Under the pieces are notes generated by a model. The model was given only the letters and a program-made list of their open reading frames with translations, was not told the origin of the DNA and made no database searches. The position numbers and the translations under genes were made by a program. From positions 1 to 64,000 of the forward strand of contig JALEKJ010000021.1 in the NCBI GenBank assembly GCA_022771695.1: 64,000 nt of DNA. The letters are read 5' to 3'. Position 1 is the stretch's first letter, and every line of letters starts with the position of its first letter. Shown here in pieces: positions 61,960 to 64,000 of the stretch. The DNA is from Roseburia sp. GTDB lineage: Bacteria; Bacillota; Clostridia; Lachnospirales; Lachnospiraceae.

Positions 61960-63569
61960 CTTTGCTCCAATTTACTTGTTTTATACTTGGAAGGTGACAT
62001 TCCAAACTGTTTTTTGAACACGTAACTAAAATAATTCGGATCCGAGTATCCTACTTTCTCTGCAATCACATAGGTCTTTTCATTCTGTGTCAACAATAAT
62101 TCTACTGCTTCCTCCATCCGGTAATCGGTCAAATAATTGATAAAAGTCTTTCCTGTCTCCTTTTTAAATACAGTAGAAAAGTAAGCTGCACTGACATTTA
62201 GGTATCCGCAGATGGTCTCTATGCTTAAATCAGAATCTGCATAATGCTCTTTCACATACTCAATGGCTCTTGTCACAAATGATTTTGTGGTGTCGGAACG
62301 TTCACTCAAGACCTGCCGCTGCATCTTAAGACAGTTGTCCTGCAACCACTTACCCAGGGCTTCCGGTGATTCCAACTGCATTGCCTGTGTGTAGACATCA
62401 TTATCCTCACCAAAAATCGCTTCCAGATTCATTTGATTATTTGCACCGAAACGGAAAATCTCCGTAATCAGCTCCATGATAAGAATACGATATTTTTGCA
62501 GCGACATCTTACTGCCGGCAAGTTCCTCTATAAACTCTCGGATTGCTTCCTGTAGCGGTTCGTTTTCCCCCATCTTAATCTTTTTTAAAATCTTTTGAAT
62601 ATAAGGCTCCTCCCACGGCATATCTGTATTCTCCTGTGGGTCCATCTCCGCAATACTGATTGCTCTGGTATTTCCATACAATACCCGGTAAGAAGTCGCA
62701 TTTTTCGCCCCCTGATACGACAACGGTATCTGCCCCAGTTGGTCACAGATATGCCCGATTCCCGCTGTCACCCTTGCTCCGCAGACGCGCTTCGCCATCT
62801 TACATATCTTATCCATCTTATCTGTAAATCGCGTAATATTGGATTCCTCAGCAAGCTGTGTGATGACAATGATATCTCCCAGATAGGTCACTGCCCGGCT
62901 GTTCCATTCATCCGCAAGCTGTTCCTCAACGAGGCGTTTTACCGATACCGTCAAAAGGAACGGATCTATTGTCATCTCTTTTTCCGACATCGTCGTGCTG
63001 ATATGTAAGGCAGAAACCACATAATAAGGTCCCCTCAGATCAATTTGATAATTTTCCACATACTTCTCAATAGCATCTTCCGGAATGCGTCCGTCAATCA
63101 GCGATGTATAAAAGTTCTCCTGCAATACAGGCAAGCTTTCCATATAATATTCCCGAAGCTTGTCAATATTGCGTTTCTCATCCATCTCCTTGTCCAGATT
63201 CGCTTTCATGCGTTCAAATACTTCCCGCAGTTCGTTTGCGTTAATCGGTTTTAAGATATACTCCTCCGCCTCAATCTTGATTGCTTCTTTTGCGTATTCA
63301 AACTCATCAAATCCCGAAAAGATTATAACCTTGATTTTCTGATAATTCTCTTTTAACTTCTTACAAAGTGTAAGCCCGTCCATATATGGCATCTTGATAT
63401 CTGTCATCACAACATCCACCTGCAATTCTTCTGCCATCTCCAATGCTTCCACTCCGTTTCTGGCATAGCCTGCGATACGAAATCCCATGCTCTCCCAGTC
63501 CAACTTCTTCATGATTACCTGGTACACTTCTTCTTCATCGTCTACCAATAATACCGAATATTGATTCAT
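61956..63569 (-). CDS. YesN-type response regulator with AraC domain
   Basis: A 537-residue regulator. The receiver domain (1-120) holds VLLVDDEEEVY, the phosphoacceptor in VVMTDIKMPYMDG (about residue 55) and KPINANEL. A middle region of about 300 residues is typical of YesN proteins. The C-terminal AraC double helix-turn-helix (about 435-530) has SIETICGYLNVSAAYFSTVF and VIAEKVGYSDPNYFSYVFKK, ending FGMSPSKYKT. It would be phosphorylated by the overlapping YesM kinase and activate sugar-uptake genes, which are not in the window. First gene of the four-gene operon. Confidence 0.92.
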   Translation of the reverse strand: MNQYSVLLVDDEEEVYQVIMKKLDWESMGFRIAGYARNGVEALEMAEELQVDVVMTDIKMPYMDGLTLCKKLKENYQKIKVIIFSGFDEFEYAKEAIKIEAEEYILKPINANELREVFERMKANLDKEMDEKRNIDKLREYYMESLPVLQENFYTSLIDGRIPEDAIEKYVENYQIDLRGPYYVVSALHISTTMSEKEMTIDPFLLTVSVKRLVEEQLADEWNSRAVTYLGDIIVITQLAEESNITRFTDKMDKICKMAKRVCGARVTAGIGHICDQLGQIPLSYQGAKNATSYRVLYGNTRAISIAEMDPQENTDMPWEEPYIQKILKKIKMGENEPLQEAIREFIEELAGSKMSLQKYRILIMELITEIFRFGANNQMNLEAIFGEDNDVYTQAMQLESPEALGKWLQDNCLKMQRQVLSERSDTTKSFVTRAIEYVKEHYADSDLSIETICGYLNVSAAYFSTVFKKETGKTFINYLTDYRMEEAVELLLTQNEKTYVIAEKVGYSDPNYFSYVFKKQFGMSPSKYKTSKLEQS

Positions 63570-63608
63570 CGTTTCTGACTCCCATTTTCCTCTCGTATGT
63601 CCCGTCTG

Positions 63609-63914
63609 TTATGCGCCGTATCTGTCATTCATCTTTTTCCAGAGAACTCCCATGATAAATGTGCACACAATAATCTCTGCTACCGCAGCATAAACATTGA
63701 CAAACGATAAAAGTGCCATTACAAGCGTTGCCGCTCCAAAAAAGAGAATCAGTTTTCCGCTTCCCATTGCATATGCCTTTTCATCCTTCACCGGTGGCTT
63801 ATCCTTACCACGAATTGCACTTACATCATGCAAAATCAAAAGACGCATTCCATAATATACACAAACCGCAAATATCAAAAGCGGTATTCCTGCCTGCTCG
63901 ATTATCTTTTCCAT
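63609..63914 (-). CDS. Small membrane protein of unknown function
   Basis: A 101-residue protein with three predicted helices: about 8-27, 52-72 and 75-93, separated by a basic loop with DKPPVKDEKAYAMG. I do not recognise a family. The ATG at 63914 has GGGAGG 9 bases upstream; a longer frame from 63944 lacks a site. It lies 39 bases upstream of yesN on the same strand and could be part of that operon. Confidence 0.6.
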   Translation of the reverse strand: MEKIIEQAGIPLLIFAVCVYYGMRLLILHDVSAIRGKDKPPVKDEKAYAMGSGKLILFFGAATLVMALLSFVNVYAAVAEIIVCTFIMGVLWKKMNDRYGA

Positions 63915-63969
63915 TAATGAGTACCTCCCAAAACACTTTGGCATAACACCAATTTTCTATAGAGTTAAA

Positions 63970-64000
63970 ATAGCGGCTGGTGAAAAACTCCAGCCGCTAT
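63970..64000 (-). terminator. Terminator of an upstream minus-strand gene
   Basis: ATAGCGGCTGG (63970-63980) and CCAGCCGCTAT (63990-64000) form a perfect 11-bp stem; on the minus strand TTTTAAC follows. It closes a gene beyond the window and separates it from the small membrane protein gene. Confidence 0.85.

Overview
This window looks like chromosomal DNA of a gut Firmicute of the family Lachnospiraceae, close to Roseburia or Agathobacter (Eubacterium) rectale. The reasons are strong GGAGG ribosome binding sites, many AraC, LacI, ROK and LytTR regulators, a glmS ribozyme, ABC transporters without their own ATPase, and two carbohydrate loci of kinds known from these genera. Species identity is inferred from gene content only. 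Most genes lie on the minus strand.

Left edge (1-8.4 kb): the start of an IS256-type transposase; a LytTR response regulator followed by a small FliD-like protein, with paired LytTR-type boxes upstream; a decayed MFS transporter; an AraC regulator; a family 2 beta-galactosidase; and a methyl-accepting chemotaxis protein transcribed divergently from it.

Sulfosugar region (8.4-23.8 kb): after a GH3 hexosaminidase-like gene and a duplicated CmpB-type membrane protein comes a compact minus-strand cluster. It encodes a ROK repressor, a fucose-isomerase-like protein, a TauE-type sulfonate permease, a DUF4867 protein, a beta-hydroxyacid dehydrogenase, a small transaldolase, a GPH sugar:cation symporter, a YihQ-like GH31 sulfoquinovosidase and a large GH38/GH57-like protein. 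This matches the sulfofructose transaldolase route for sulfoquinovose: import, isomerisation, transaldol cleavage to sulfolactaldehyde, reduction to dihydroxypropanesulfonate and export. The sulfonate-binding arginine of the GH31 enzyme is replaced by glutamine. An AraC regulator is divergent from the cluster.

Mannan region (23.8-43.5 kb): after a MATE exporter, a nine-gene minus-strand operon runs from a lipoprotein sugar-binding protein through two permeases, a cellobiose 2-epimerase, two GH130 mannoside phosphorylases and CE2 and CE17 acetylesterases to a GH1-ManA fusion. A second operon holds a phosphohexomutase, a GH36 alpha-galactosidase and a LacI regulator, and an AraC regulator sits between the two. 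Together they would import acetylated galactomanno- or glucomanno-oligosaccharides, deacetylate and degalactosylate them, phosphorolyse them and feed Man-1-P and mannose-6-P into glycolysis.

Right part (43.5-64 kb): a CapA-type phosphoesterase, an ECF S-component, a PadR/DUF1700/DUF4097 envelope-stress-like operon with a palindromic operator in its promoter, a DUF1002 secreted protein, an alpha/beta hydrolase, a soluble MCP-like protein, RecJ, TruA, an interspersed palindromic repeat cluster, a SpoIID-like peptidoglycan-binding protein, a HAD protein, glmS with its ribozyme, and a four-gene sugar-sensing operon (YesN, YesM, a membrane-anchored binding protein and an MglB-like binding protein). 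No tRNA, rRNA or CRISPR array was seen.
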